Under the pieces are notes generated by a model. It saw nothing but the letters and a program-made list of their open reading frames with translations, ran no database searches and was not told the origin of the DNA. A DNA stretch of 64,000 bases from NCBI RefSeq assembly GCF_036346875.1, contig NZ_CP107852.1, positions 5,332,001 to 5,396,000 of the forward strand, in the 5' to 3' direction. Within the stretch, counting starts at the first letter, position 1, and every line of letters begins with the position of its first letter. The stretch is from Nocardia sp. NBC_00508. Its GTDB lineage: Bacteria; Actinomycetota; Actinomycetes; Mycobacteriales; Mycobacteriaceae. A program made the position numbers and the translations under genes. This document shows positions 36,270 to 45,331 of this stretch, piece after piece.

Positions 36270-36600
36270 GGAACCATCCTCGATTCGAAGGGCAGATAAC
36301 GAATCGAACGTTAGGGCGCCTGCCGCCCGGGGGCGAGCGCACGCGCCGAAGGTCGATCAGCTTCTTCCGCAGCGATCGGACCTGCGGAAATGCGATCCGT
36401 TTCACTATTAAACAGTGATCTCCATCACATAACAACCCCATAACAGCCGATCTCTATCGGCGTGTTTTCTGTAATCGACCAGCGAGAATGGCCATCAGTC
36501 TCGACCAATGGTTTACGCGGTTCGGACGTTATCTGCACGTGATCTGCCGCGATTTCTCCGCTAACGTCGGTCACGGCTCGGAGCAACACCGAGATCGAGC
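36270..36600. other. Intergenic region between sulfatase and rpf
   Basis: The region up to the rpf leader holds the divergent promoters of the two genes. No gene was seen. Confidence 0.4.
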
Positions 36601-36713
36601 TCGAATCGCTGAACGCCGGAAACCCTGTCCCGTGGTTCGAGTATCCCCGACATCACCTGGGGACAGGGACGCGGCGAATCTCGCCGAGTCGGTGGGCGCA
36701 GGCGGGAACCCAC
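36601..36713 (+). promoter_or_regulatory. Structured rpf leader, possible c-di-AMP (ydaO) riboswitch
   Basis: A perfect 9-bp inverted repeat, ccctgtccc (36623-36631) and gggacaggg (36660-36668), lies in the leader. Its loop contains tcccc and cctgggg segments that could pair differently. Elements resembling the ydaO consensus occur in order: atcgctgaacgccgg (36605), ggcgaatc (36672) and gcaggcgg near the ATG. Rpf genes of actinobacteria are known ydaO targets. The match is partial and by eye only. Confidence 0.35.
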
Positions 36714-37043
36714 ATGTCGCAAAACCGTAAATTCACCACTCGTGTCCTCGGCTTCACCGCGGCTCTCGGCGCTCTTGTCGCCGTTCCGTTCGGTCTGTCC
36801 ACCGCCACCGCGTCGGCCCACAACTGGGACGCCGTCGCGCAGTGCGAGAGCAGTGGCAACTGGAACACCGAGACCGGTAACGGTTTCTCCGGTGGCCTGC
36901 AGTTCACCCAGAGCACCTGGGAGGCCAATGGTGGCTCCGGCCGCCCGTCCAACGCGAGCAAGGCCGAGCAGATCCGCGTCGCGGAGAACGTGCTCGCCAC
37001 CCAGGGCCCGGGCGCTTGGCCCGTGTGCGGCTCATACCTCTGA
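36714..37043 (+). CDS. Resuscitation-promoting factor-like cell-wall hydrolase
   Basis: A 109-aa secreted protein: a signal peptide (TRVLGFTAALGALVAVPFGL, cleavage after ASA at 35) followed by a single Rpf domain, HNWDAVAQCESSGNW, with catalytic Glu45, then NGFSGGLQFTQSTWEANGG and the paired cysteines (44 and 105). Rpf proteins cleave peptidoglycan glycan strands and wake dormant actinobacteria. There is no LysM or G5 domain, so it is the minimal form. A possible riboswitch leader precedes it and a strong hairpin follows. Confidence 0.93.
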   Translation: MSQNRKFTTRVLGFTAALGALVAVPFGLSTATASAHNWDAVAQCESSGNWNTETGNGFSGGLQFTQSTWEANGGSGRPSNASKAEQIRVAENVLATQGPGAWPVCGSYL

Positions 37044-37051
37044 TGCGTGAT

Positions 37052-37084
37052 CCGGCGTCTACCGCGTAATGCGGTAGGCGCTGG
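37052..37084 (+). terminator. 14-bp stem terminator after rpf
   Basis: Arms 37052-37065 (ccggcgtctaccgc) and 37071-37084 pair with two G-T wobbles around a 5-nt loop (gtaat), 8 bp after the rpf stop. Confidence 0.75.
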
Positions 37085-37249
37085 GCTATCTCATGGCGAC
37101 AATCTGATCGCGGTATCCGCGCGGGGCGTCCACAATGTGCAATTCAATTATCCGCGCCGAATTCGACAGGTGGCGCGCGAATTCGGCTTTATCCTCCGAT
37201 ACCGGATCTCCCGCTCCGGTCGCGGCCCGGTAACGTGGCTCAGGCCCAT

Positions 37250-37440
37250 CAGACCCCGGTCGCCTGCCCGGGAGATCACGACGTTCGATACCGCGGCGTT
37301 ACGGGACAGCCGGGCGACGGCCAGGACCATCTCGGCGACGTCACCGGTGGTGAGCATGGCACTCGGTCGAGGATGTCACGCTTCCATGCGGTCATGTCGG
37401 TGTCGACATAGCCGGGGAGACGGCGGTCGCGCTGACGCCC
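37250..37440 (-). pseudogene. Short-chain dehydrogenase remnant
   Basis: Pieces of the C-terminal end of an SDR enzyme can be read on the minus strand in different frames: GVSATAVSP, then GYVDTDMTAWKRD, then MLTTGDVAEMVLAVARLSRN followed by AVSNVVISRAG. At least two frameshifts (near 37405 and 37358) separate them, and the N-terminal Rossmann half is absent. It lies between rpf and the PucR gene in otherwise non-coding DNA (37085-37513) and is a decayed gene. Confidence 0.65.
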
Positions 37441-37513
37441 TGCCCACCTCGGCGCCTGTACCCCGTGATCCGCCCGTGACCAGGGCGGAGCGGGGTCCCG
37501 GGGTAGGTATCCG

Positions 37514-38761
37514 TTAGCTCTGGCCGGAGCCGGTCGGCTGGCCCGGATGCAGGCGCTGGATGGTCAGCGCGGCGGCCAGCAACCGCGAGTCGTGCGGATC
37601 GGTGGGATCGACGCCGGTGAGTTCGGCGATGCGGCGCAAGCGGTAGCTGAAGGTGTTGGGATGCACGTGGATCTCGGCGGCGGCGGCCTTGCGGTCGGAG
37701 CCGTGGCGCAGGTGGGCGTCCAGCGCTTCGATCAGGTGCGGGCTGTCCAGAATCGGGATGATGCGCTCGGCCAGCCGGGCGCGGGCGGTGCCCGGTCTGG
37801 TGAGCTGGTACTCCAGCAGCAGGTCGTCGAGCTGGTAGACACCCGCGGGCCGGCCCAGCAGGCGGGCGAGTTCGGCGAGGTCGGTGGCTTCCTTCGCGGT
37901 CTCCGGAATGACGTGCATCGGCACCGAGGGATATTCGGCGAGGAACACCGGCACGCCGAACTGTTCGGTCAGCTCCGCGGTCAACCGCGCGTAGCGCGCG
38001 TCGTCGAGTTCGGCGTCGGACGCGCTGGGCAGCAACGCGATTCCGGTCCAACCGTCGAAGGTGGCCAGCGTCGTCGTACCGGCGAGGGCGTCCAGGGCGC
38101 GGTGCAGGATGCGGATGCGGCGCCGCCCTACGAGCGTCGCAACCGTGCTCGGCTGGTCGTCGTGCCGGATGTGGATCGCGAGCACGGTGTAGTGCTCGGC
38201 CAGGGCGGTGTCCGCTCGCGCCGCCAGCTCCGCGGCGGGCAGCCCGTGCAGCAGCGCCGAGCACAACGCGCGCCGTGCCTCGCGTTCGGCGTTGTAAATG
38301 GACTGCTCGACCTCGGTGTAGGTCTCCACGACGGTGATGTTGATCTGCATCAGCAGATCTAGCAGACGGCTGCCGATGAGGACGAGGTCGTCGAGCTCCT
38401 CATGGGATGCCAGCGCCGCCGCTTCCTTGAGCACCGACTGCGCGGAACCGTGAATGGCCTCGATCAGGATGGGCAGCGGGAACCGGTCCTCGGCATGCCG
38501 CTCGGCCACGGGGGCGACGAACGTCGCGACCTCGGTCTTGGTGAAGCTGCGCTGTTCGCCGATCGCCTGGAGCACCGCGCGGCCACAGGCGTAGATCGCG
38601 GGCAGCACCTCGGCGGTGAAGTGTCCCTCCGGCAGATCGGCAGCCGGTGGAGTGGTGCCGAGCCCCGCGGCGAACATGCGCTCGGCGATCTGCGGCCAGC
38701 GGGTGAGCAGCCGGGCGACCAAAGGGGTATCTCCGGTGACTGGGGACAACGCGAGGGACAT
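37514..38761 (-). CDS. PucR/CdaR-type transcriptional regulator
   Basis: A 415-aa regulator. The C-terminal PucR helix-turn-helix is clear: EALDAHLRHGSDRKAAAAEI then HVHPNTFSYRLRRIAELTGV. A GGDEF-like middle region and an all-helical N-terminal domain (VARLLTRWPQIAERMFAAGL) complete the usual layout. PucR proteins control purine, GABA and polyamine use in other bacteria; the polyamine operon 3 kb away is a candidate target, but nothing links them directly. ATG 38761 is chosen because the family opening begins there. Confidence 0.88.
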   Translation of the reverse strand: MSLALSPVTGDTPLVARLLTRWPQIAERMFAAGLGTTPPAADLPEGHFTAEVLPAIYACGRAVLQAIGEQRSFTKTEVATFVAPVAERHAEDRFPLPILIEAIHGSAQSVLKEAAALASHEELDDLVLIGSRLLDLLMQINITVVETYTEVEQSIYNAEREARRALCSALLHGLPAAELAARADTALAEHYTVLAIHIRHDDQPSTVATLVGRRRIRILHRALDALAGTTTLATFDGWTGIALLPSASDAELDDARYARLTAELTEQFGVPVFLAEYPSVPMHVIPETAKEATDLAELARLLGRPAGVYQLDDLLLEYQLTRPGTARARLAERIIPILDSPHLIEALDAHLRHGSDRKAAAAEIHVHPNTFSYRLRRIAELTGVDPTDPHDSRLLAAALTIQRLHPGQPTGSGQS

Positions 38762-39026
38762 GCGCCGATTGTTTCCGACCACAGAACCCGCGGCAAGGTT
38801 CTGCGTGGCGCCCCGCGAATTTTGGCTCCGGCACCAATTTTCCGGACGGAATCTTCTCCTCGCCGTGCAGTGACACCGCTCGGGTATCGCCATAGATTCG
38901 GACCGCGGCCGTGAATATGGTCCCGATCACATCGAAGGCCGAATGTGGCGTGGCAAACACTGTGTGTCGGTGGTCTATTCGTCACCGGGGGGCCGCGCAC
39001 CTTCGGGCTGAATGGAAGTGAATCGG

Positions 39027-40175
39027 ATGTTGGCAATGAGGCACAACGCTCGGCGGGCAATTCTGGGAGCCGCGGTGATCGCGGGCATGACGATCGCGAC
39101 GGCGCTCGGCATCGGAGTGGCGCACGCGCAGGAGGAGATCGAACCGACCCAGCAGGCGCTCGCGGAGTACATCAACGCGGGCCTGAACGCGGCTCCGGAC
39201 GGGAGGCAGCCGCAGGCGATCGTGGATTCCGGCAGCTCGTCGGGGTGGGCGAACAGCGTGGCTTCCGACGCGTTGGGAGAGGGGCCGGAGATGTCGGCCT
39301 ATCTGGCCGCGTTCGCCTACGGTCTGGCTCATCCCGACTCCGCGCCGCCCGGCGCGAATCGCTGGCACTGCACGCCGACCGCCGAACACCCGCGGCCGGT
39401 GGTGCTGCTGCACGCCACGTGGCTGAACGCCTACGACAGCTTCGCCTACCTGTCGCCGCGCCTGGCGCGCGCCGGTTACTGCGTGTTCGCCTTCAACTTC
39501 GGGCGTTCCGGCCTGTTGGAAGGTGGCGGGCTCGGCACGATCATGCCGGGACGCTACGGGGTGGGCCGGATGGAGGATTCGTCGCGCCAGCTGCGGGATT
39601 TCGTTGATCGCGTGCTGGCCGCGACGGGCGCGCAGGCCGTCGACATCGTCGGCCATTCCCAAGGCGGCACGGTCGCCAACCACTATCTGAAATTCGACGG
39701 GGGCGAGGGCAAAGTCGGCAAGCTGATCAGCTTCGGCGCCACGCATCACGGCACTTCGCTGATGGGCATCGCGACGCTGGGCCGGACCATCAACAACCTG
39801 GGCGTCGACATCCTCGGCTTCTCCGAACCCTTGATCGGCCTTTCGAATATCCAGCAGGCGGCGGGCTCGCCGTTCTATGCCAAGCTGAACGCGCAGGGCG
39901 ACACGGTGTCCGGCGTGGCCTACACGTCGGTCGCCTCCCGCTACGACGAGATCGCCAACCCCTTCCACTGGGCTTTCCTGCAGGCGGGCCCCGGCGCGAC
40001 GGTGGACAACATCACGCTGCAAGAAGGATGTGAGCAGGATTTGTCCGATCATCTGACGATCATGTACTCCCCGCGCGCGGCGTCCATCGTTTTGCACGCG
40101 CTCGATCCGGTCGCGCACCCGACGCTCGAATGCACCTTCAATCCGTGGATGGTCGGCGGCAACGGCAGCCTGTAA
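39027..40175 (+). CDS. Secreted triacylglycerol lipase (class 2 esterase)
   Basis: A 382-aa secreted lipase. Signal peptide RRAILGAAVIAGMTIATALG with AHA cleavage; then the alpha/beta fold: PVVLLHATWLNAYDSFAYL, nucleophile Ser211 in IVGHSQGGTV, FGATHHGTSLMGIATLG, and the last His in DLSDHLTIMYSPRA. Cysteine pairs suggest disulfides outside the cell. It is the complete paralog of the lipase cut by the left edge. ATG 39027 has ggaag about 8 bp ahead; ATG 39012 is possible. No partner gene is coupled. Confidence 0.92.
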   Translation: MLAMRHNARRAILGAAVIAGMTIATALGIGVAHAQEEIEPTQQALAEYINAGLNAAPDGRQPQAIVDSGSSSGWANSVASDALGEGPEMSAYLAAFAYGLAHPDSAPPGANRWHCTPTAEHPRPVVLLHATWLNAYDSFAYLSPRLARAGYCVFAFNFGRSGLLEGGGLGTIMPGRYGVGRMEDSSRQLRDFVDRVLAATGAQAVDIVGHSQGGTVANHYLKFDGGEGKVGKLISFGATHHGTSLMGIATLGRTINNLGVDILGFSEPLIGLSNIQQAAGSPFYAKLNAQGDTVSGVAYTSVASRYDEIANPFHWAFLQAGPGATVDNITLQEGCEQDLSDHLTIMYSPRAASIVLHALDPVAHPTLECTFNPWMVGGNGSL

Positions 40176-40341
40176 GTGCTGTCACTGCATCGACGGGAGA
40201 AACCATGACCGGCTAATTGGCGCCCGGCACAATTCTTTTCCGGCCGCGAGATTGGTTGAGTGGACGTACGGGCATCCCGCGCCATTTACCGGCGCGGCGG
40301 TGCCGGAGACCACGGCGGTGCCGTCGGAAAGGATGAACCGG

Positions 40342-41730
40342 ATGAGTGTGGAGCCCGAGTGGGATGCAGGTGTCGTGCCGCCGGATCCGGCCGCGTTCTC
40401 GCATCGGCCGATCCAGCCCGAAGACGATCCGTTCTACACCCCGCCACCCGCGGTCGGACGATTGCGCCCCGGCTCGATCGTCCGCACGCGCGGAGTGGAG
40501 ATCGGCTTCTTCGGCCTTGTTCGCCAGCGTATTTCGGCGTGGCAGCTGCTCTATCGCACCTGCGATCTCGACGGCGTGCCCGAAGTCGCCGTGACCACCG
40601 TGCTGCTGCCGTGGGGCGCGGATCCCGCCGAACCGCGGCCGCTGGTGTCTTTCCAGTGCGCGATCGACGCGGTCGCCTCCAAATGCCTGCCCTCGTACGC
40701 CCTGCGGCGCGGTGCGCGGGCGGCCGGGTCGATTCCCCAGCTCGAGCTGCCGCTGATCGCCAGCGCACTGGCACAGGGCTGGGCGGTGTCGATCCCGGAT
40801 CACGGGGGAACCGCGGGCCGTTTCGGTGTGGCCAGGGAGCCGGGGTATCGCGCGCTCGACGCCGTCCGCGCGGCTCTCACCTTCGCGCCGCTCGGCCTGG
40901 ACACGACGACACCCGTTGCGCTGTGGGGATATTCGGGCGGCGGACTGGCTACCACCTGGGCCGCGGAGATGGCCACCGAGTACGCGCCCGAGCTGAACGT
41001 CGTCGGCGCGGTCGCCGGATCGCCGGTCGGCAACCCGGCCGCCGCGTTCATCCGGCTCAACGGCACGCTGTTCGCGGGTTTCGCCGCCGTTTTCACCGCG
41101 GGACTGCGGCGCGGGTATCCGGAACTGGAACGCCTGCTGAGCTCGCACTTGGATGCGAGGTACCTCGGCTGGCTGGCCGAGATCGAGCAGACCGCGACCT
41201 TCCCGTTGCTCTACCGATTCGCGCGGCGCGATGTCGAAAAGCACAGCGAGGAGGGCCTCGCCGCGATGCTCGCGCAGCCCGGAATGCGGCGCATTCTCGA
41301 CGACATCCATCCCGGTCATCGCGCTCCCGCCATGCCCATGTTCGTGTTGCAGGGCGTGAACGACGAAGTGATCGCGGTCGAGGATGTCGACGGCCACGTC
41401 GCACGGTACGCCGACGCGGGTGTTCACGTGCGCTACCTGCGCGACCGGCTCAGCACCCACCTGCTGCTGCAATTCCTGGCGCTGCCGGTGATGGTCGACT
41501 GGCTCGCGGCGCGCTTCGCCGATCGCGAGTTGCCTCCCGCGGGCACGAAAACGCTCTGGTCACTCGCCTTCACCGGCCCGTGGTTGACCGGCCACGTGCG
41601 CTTCGCCGGTCTGCTGGCCCGGATGTGGCTCGGTTTGCCCATCCGCGCGTCGCGCCTGCCGGTGGTACCGCGGATCGGTCCGCGCCGCCTGTCCATCCTT
41701 CCCGCTGCCCTCCGCAACCCGTTGTCCTGA
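40342..41730 (+). CDS. Secretory-lipase family (LIP) hydrolase
   Basis: A 462-aa alpha/beta hydrolase of the LIP family. The block DDPFYTPPPAVGRLRPGSIVR is the family opening; then WAVSIPDHGGTAGRFG, nucleophile Ser198 in LWGYSGGGLATTWAAE, acid in LQGVNDEVI and His in LSTHLLLQF. Relatives are secreted lipases of actinobacteria and fungi, but no signal peptide is evident here. ATG 40342 has ggaaagg 8-9 bp upstream; ATG 40333 is close. It follows the other lipase by 166 bp on the same strand. Confidence 0.85.
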   Translation: MSVEPEWDAGVVPPDPAAFSHRPIQPEDDPFYTPPPAVGRLRPGSIVRTRGVEIGFFGLVRQRISAWQLLYRTCDLDGVPEVAVTTVLLPWGADPAEPRPLVSFQCAIDAVASKCLPSYALRRGARAAGSIPQLELPLIASALAQGWAVSIPDHGGTAGRFGVAREPGYRALDAVRAALTFAPLGLDTTTPVALWGYSGGGLATTWAAEMATEYAPELNVVGAVAGSPVGNPAAAFIRLNGTLFAGFAAVFTAGLRRGYPELERLLSSHLDARYLGWLAEIEQTATFPLLYRFARRDVEKHSEEGLAAMLAQPGMRRILDDIHPGHRAPAMPMFVLQGVNDEVIAVEDVDGHVARYADAGVHVRYLRDRLSTHLLLQFLALPVMVDWLAARFADRELPPAGTKTLWSLAFTGPWLTGHVRFAGLLARMWLGLPIRASRLPVVPRIGPRRLSILPAALRNPLS

Positions 41731-41855
41731 CCGTCGCCTCGGGACGCTGAACAGGCACGATCCCGTGGGACGCGATGGTCCGATTCGTGTGTCCCGTCAC
41801 GAACGTGTCCGTTTTGCTCTACCGTGAGCACGGTCGGTGCCGAGAGGGGTCGTGG

Positions 41856-43220
41856 ATGCGTAGCGGGATGCTGAGTGTGGCGCAGTTGCGCGACCATGTC
41901 GACACGGGGGAGATCGACACGGTGCTCGTCGCGATGACCGACATGCAAGGCCGACTGCAAGGCAAGCGCTGCGCGGCACGCTATTTCCTGGACGAAGTGG
42001 TCCAGCACGCCACCGAGGCGTGCGGCTATTTGCTCGCGGTGGACGTGGACATGGCGACGGTCGACGGCTACACCCTCTCGTCCTGGGACACCGGGTACGG
42101 GGACGTCGTGCTGCGACCGGACCTGCACACACTGCGGATGGCGCCGTGGTGGCCGGGGACGGCGCTGGTGCTGTGCGACGTGGAGCACGTGGTGCCACAG
42201 GGACGGCCGGTCGCTGCCTCGCCACGCCAGGTGCTGCGCAAGCAGTTGGACCGACTGGCCGAGCGGGGGCTGCGCGCGTTCGTCGGGACCGAACTCGAAT
42301 TCTTGGTATTCGACGACAGTTACGAGGCGGCCTGGAACGCGGGGTATCGCGGGCTGACACCGGCCAACCAGTACAACGTCGACTACTCGATGCTCGGAAC
42401 CGGACGAATCGAGCCGCTGCTGCGGCGCATCCGCAAGGAGATGGACGGCGCCGGGATGTACGTCGAGTCGGCCAAGGGCGAATGCAATCCCGGCCAGCAC
42501 GAGATCGCGTTCCGGTACGACGAAGCCCTGGTCACCTGTGACAACCACAGCATCTACAAGACCGGTGCCAAGGAGATCGCCGCCCAGGCCGGGCGCAGCC
42601 TCACGTTCATGGCGAAATACAATGAACGAGAGGGCAATTCGTGCCACATCCATCTGAGCCTGCGCACCGACTCGGATGAACCGGTGTTCGCGGGTGACGC
42701 GGCCGACGGAACGTCCGCGCTGATGCGGCATTTCATCGCGGGCCAGCTGGACTGCCTGCGTGAGTTCACCTACCTGCTGGCGCCGAACATCAATTCCTAC
42801 AAGCGATTCGTCGCGGGCAGCTTCGCGCCGACCGCCATCGCGTGGGGCCGGGACAACCGGACCTGCGCGATCCGCGTGGTAGGCGAGGAGCACTCGCTGC
42901 GGTTCGAGAACCGCGTGCCCGGCGGTGACGTGAACCCGTATCTGTCCGTGGCCGCGCTGATCGCGGCGGGCTTGCACGGGATCGATCGGCGGCTTCCACT
43001 GGAGCCGGAATTCCACGGCAACGCCTACCACTCGGACCGGCCGCGCGTGCCGCACACGCTGCGCGAGGCGGCCCAGCTGTTTGGGGACAGCACGGTGGCG
43101 CGTGCGGCGTTCGGTGATGATGTAGTGGAGCACTACCGCAACGCGGCCAGGGTCGAGTTGGACGCCTATGACGCCGCGGTCACCGACTGGGAGCGAATCC
43201 GTGGTTTCGAACGACTCTGA
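41856..43220 (+). CDS. Glutamine-synthetase-like gamma-glutamyl-polyamine ligase
   Basis: A 454-aa protein of the glutamine synthetase superfamily: FVGTELEFLVFDDSY, YVESAKGECNPGQHEIAFRY, FMAKYNEREGNSCHIHLSL and INSYKRFVAGSFAPTAIAWG. The last two match the PuuA/GlnA3 type that joins glutamate to putrescine or another amine with ATP, rather than true glutamine synthetase. The operon with a PuuD-like hydrolase and an aldehyde dehydrogenase supports amine catabolism. ATG 41856 with gagaggggt upstream. It overlaps the next gene by 20 bp. Confidence 0.88.
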   Translation: MRSGMLSVAQLRDHVDTGEIDTVLVAMTDMQGRLQGKRCAARYFLDEVVQHATEACGYLLAVDVDMATVDGYTLSSWDTGYGDVVLRPDLHTLRMAPWWPGTALVLCDVEHVVPQGRPVAASPRQVLRKQLDRLAERGLRAFVGTELEFLVFDDSYEAAWNAGYRGLTPANQYNVDYSMLGTGRIEPLLRRIRKEMDGAGMYVESAKGECNPGQHEIAFRYDEALVTCDNHSIYKTGAKEIAAQAGRSLTFMAKYNEREGNSCHIHLSLRTDSDEPVFAGDAADGTSALMRHFIAGQLDCLREFTYLLAPNINSYKRFVAGSFAPTAIAWGRDNRTCAIRVVGEEHSLRFENRVPGGDVNPYLSVAALIAAGLHGIDRRLPLEPEFHGNAYHSDRPRVPHTLREAAQLFGDSTVARAAFGDDVVEHYRNAARVELDAYDAAVTDWERIRGFERL

Positions 43221-43947
43221 GGTCGCGGGAGCCCGTCCCGTGATCGGCCTGCCCACTTATGTGGAGCAAACCCGCTTCAACGCGTGGGATCTGCCGAGCG
43301 CGGTGCTGCCGCATGCCTACGTCGAGATGGTGCTGGCCGCGGGTGGCATCCCGGTGTTGCTGCCGCCTGCTGGGGTCGCGCGTCCCGAGCTGGTGCGGCG
43401 GCTCGACGGGTTGGTGCTCACCGGCGGCGCCGACATTGATCCGGCCCGTTACGGTGGCCCCTCGGCGGGAGTCCCCGGCTACACCAGGCCGGATCGCGAC
43501 GAGTCGGAGTTCGGTCTGTTCGAGCTGGCCAGGGCCGCGGGCATGCCGATCCTGGCGGTATGCCGCGGGCTCCAGCTGGCCAATGTGGCGCTTGGCGGCA
43601 CCTTGATTCCCCATCTGCCCGACGTCGTCGGCCATGCGGAGCATTCCGGCCTCGCCGGCGGCTTCACGGCCACCCGCGTGCTGACCGCCGCGGGCAGCCG
43701 GATCGCGGAACTCGCCGGTCCGGAGGTGAAGGTCAACTGCCACCACCATCAGGCCGTGGACCGGCTCGCCGACGGTCTGACCGCCACCGCGCACGCCGCC
43801 GACGGCACGATCGAGGCCGCGGAAGCGTCCGACGGATCGTTCCTGGTGGGTGTGCAATGGCATCCGGAGGCCGACGCCACCGATCGTCGCTTGACTCGGG
43901 CTTTGGTCGAGGCGGCCGACACCTACCGAAGGGAGCGGAACTCGTGA
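43201..43947 (+). CDS. Gamma-glutamyl-GABA hydrolase (peptidase C26)
   Basis: A 248-aa class I glutamine-amidotransferase-like hydrolase of the PuuD type: VIGLPTYVEQTRFNAW, GLVLTGGADIDPARYGG, nucleophile Cys121 in LAVCRGLQLANVALGG, then VNCHHHQAVDRL and VQWHPEAD with the catalytic His/Glu. It frees glutamate from gamma-glutamyl products at the end of the pathway. GTG start lies within the end of the ligase gene; its stop overlaps the aldehyde dehydrogenase GTG (GTGA). Confidence 0.9.
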   Translation: MVSNDSEVAGARPVIGLPTYVEQTRFNAWDLPSAVLPHAYVEMVLAAGGIPVLLPPAGVARPELVRRLDGLVLTGGADIDPARYGGPSAGVPGYTRPDRDESEFGLFELARAAGMPILAVCRGLQLANVALGGTLIPHLPDVVGHAEHSGLAGGFTATRVLTAAGSRIAELAGPEVKVNCHHHQAVDRLADGLTATAHAADGTIEAAEASDGSFLVGVQWHPEADATDRRLTRALVEAADTYRRERNS

Positions 43948-45305
43948 CGACGGCGCACGTGGTCAACCCGGCGACGGAACAGATCGTGACGTCCGTCGAG
44001 CTGCTGGGCGAAGCGGAGACCGACGCCGCCATCGCCGAGGCCGAACGCGCTGCGGTCGCGTGGCGCGAGGTGGCGCCGGGTGACCGAGCCCGGTTGCTGC
44101 GCCGGTTCGCCGAAGCGGTCGACGCGGACCTGGAGCACCTCGCGCGGCTCGAGGTGGCGAACTCCGGGCACACCATCGGCAACGCGCGCTGGGAGGCGGG
44201 CAACGTCCGCGACGTGCTGCACTACGCCGCCGGGATGCCGGAGCGGCTGCTGGGCAATCAGATCCCGGTCGCGGGCGGAGTCGACATCACCTTTCACGAA
44301 CCGCTCGGCGTCGTCGGGGTGATCGTGCCGTGGAACTTCCCGATGCCGATCGCGGCGTGGGGATTCGCGCCCGCGCTCGCGGCGGGTAACACAGTGGTGC
44401 TGAAGCCCGCCGAACTCACGCCGCTGACCGCGGTGCGGCTCGGTGAACTCGCGCTGGAGGCGGGGCTGCCCGAGGGTGTGTTCCAGGTGCTACCCGGTAA
44501 GGGCTCGGTGGTGGGTCAGCGGTTCGTCACCCATCCCGCGGTCCGCAAAGTGGTGTTCACCGGCTCCACCGAGGTGGGTAAGCAGATCATGGCGGGCTGC
44601 GCAGCGCAGGTGAAGCGGGTGACGCTGGAACTGGGCGGCAAGAGCGCGAACATAGTGTTCGCCGACGCAGACTTGGAGCGTGCGGCGGCCACGGCGCCCT
44701 ACGGCGTGTTCGACAACGCCGGGCAGGACTGCTGCGCGCGGTCTCGAATCCTGGTGCAGCGCAGTGTGTTCGACCGTTTCCTCGAACTGCTGGAACCGGC
44801 GGTGCACGGCGTGCGGGTCGGCGATCCGTCCGAGGAATCCACCGAGATGGGCCCGCTGATCTCGGCCGCGCACCGGGAGCGCGTCGCCGGGTTCGTGCAG
44901 CCTTCGACCAAGGTGGCCTTCACCGGAAGCGTGCCCGACGGCCCCGGGTTCTGGTACCCGCCGACCGTGGTGCTGCCCGGCGCGCCCACCGACCGTGTAC
45001 TCACCGAGGAGGTGTTCGGCCCGGTGGTCGCGGTGCTCCCATTCGAGGACGAGGCCGAGGCGCTGCGGATCGCCAACGACACGAACTACGGCCTGTCCGG
45101 CTCGATCTGGACCCGCGACGTGGGCCTGGCGCTGCGCGTGGCCCGGGGTGTCGAGGCGGGCAACCTGTCGGTCAATTCGAATTCGTCCGTGCGGTATTGG
45201 ACGCCGTTCGGCGGTTTCAAGCAGTCCGGGCTGGGGCGTGAGCTCGGGCCGGACGCCGCGCTGGCGTTCACCGAAACCAAGAACGTCTTCCTCGCCACGC
45301 AGTGA
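43944..45305 (+). CDS. Aldehyde dehydrogenase (PuuC-like)
   Basis: A 453-aa NAD(P)-dependent aldehyde dehydrogenase: VGVIVPWNFPMPIAAW, KPAELTPL, FTGSTEVGKQIM, LELGGKSANIVF and the catalytic Cys263 in NAGQDCCARS, ending FGGFKQSGLGRELG. In this operon it should oxidise the gamma-glutamyl-aminoaldehyde. No dedicated amine oxidase for that step lies in the operon; the flavin amine oxidase at 9437 belongs to another cluster. GTG start coupled to the hydrolase gene. Confidence 0.92.
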   Translation: MTTAHVVNPATEQIVTSVELLGEAETDAAIAEAERAAVAWREVAPGDRARLLRRFAEAVDADLEHLARLEVANSGHTIGNARWEAGNVRDVLHYAAGMPERLLGNQIPVAGGVDITFHEPLGVVGVIVPWNFPMPIAAWGFAPALAAGNTVVLKPAELTPLTAVRLGELALEAGLPEGVFQVLPGKGSVVGQRFVTHPAVRKVVFTGSTEVGKQIMAGCAAQVKRVTLELGGKSANIVFADADLERAAATAPYGVFDNAGQDCCARSRILVQRSVFDRFLELLEPAVHGVRVGDPSEESTEMGPLISAAHRERVAGFVQPSTKVAFTGSVPDGPGFWYPPTVVLPGAPTDRVLTEEVFGPVVAVLPFEDEAEALRIANDTNYGLSGSIWTRDVGLALRVARGVEAGNLSVNSNSSVRYWTPFGGFKQSGLGRELGPDAALAFTETKNVFLATQ

Positions 45306-45331
45306 TCCCAGCATATCCGACAGGAGATACG

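Noticed and set aside
34773..36299. 508-codon plus-strand frame over the sulfatase
   Set aside because: No family motif; shadow of the sulfatase gene, whose signal peptide and active-site motif are plain.
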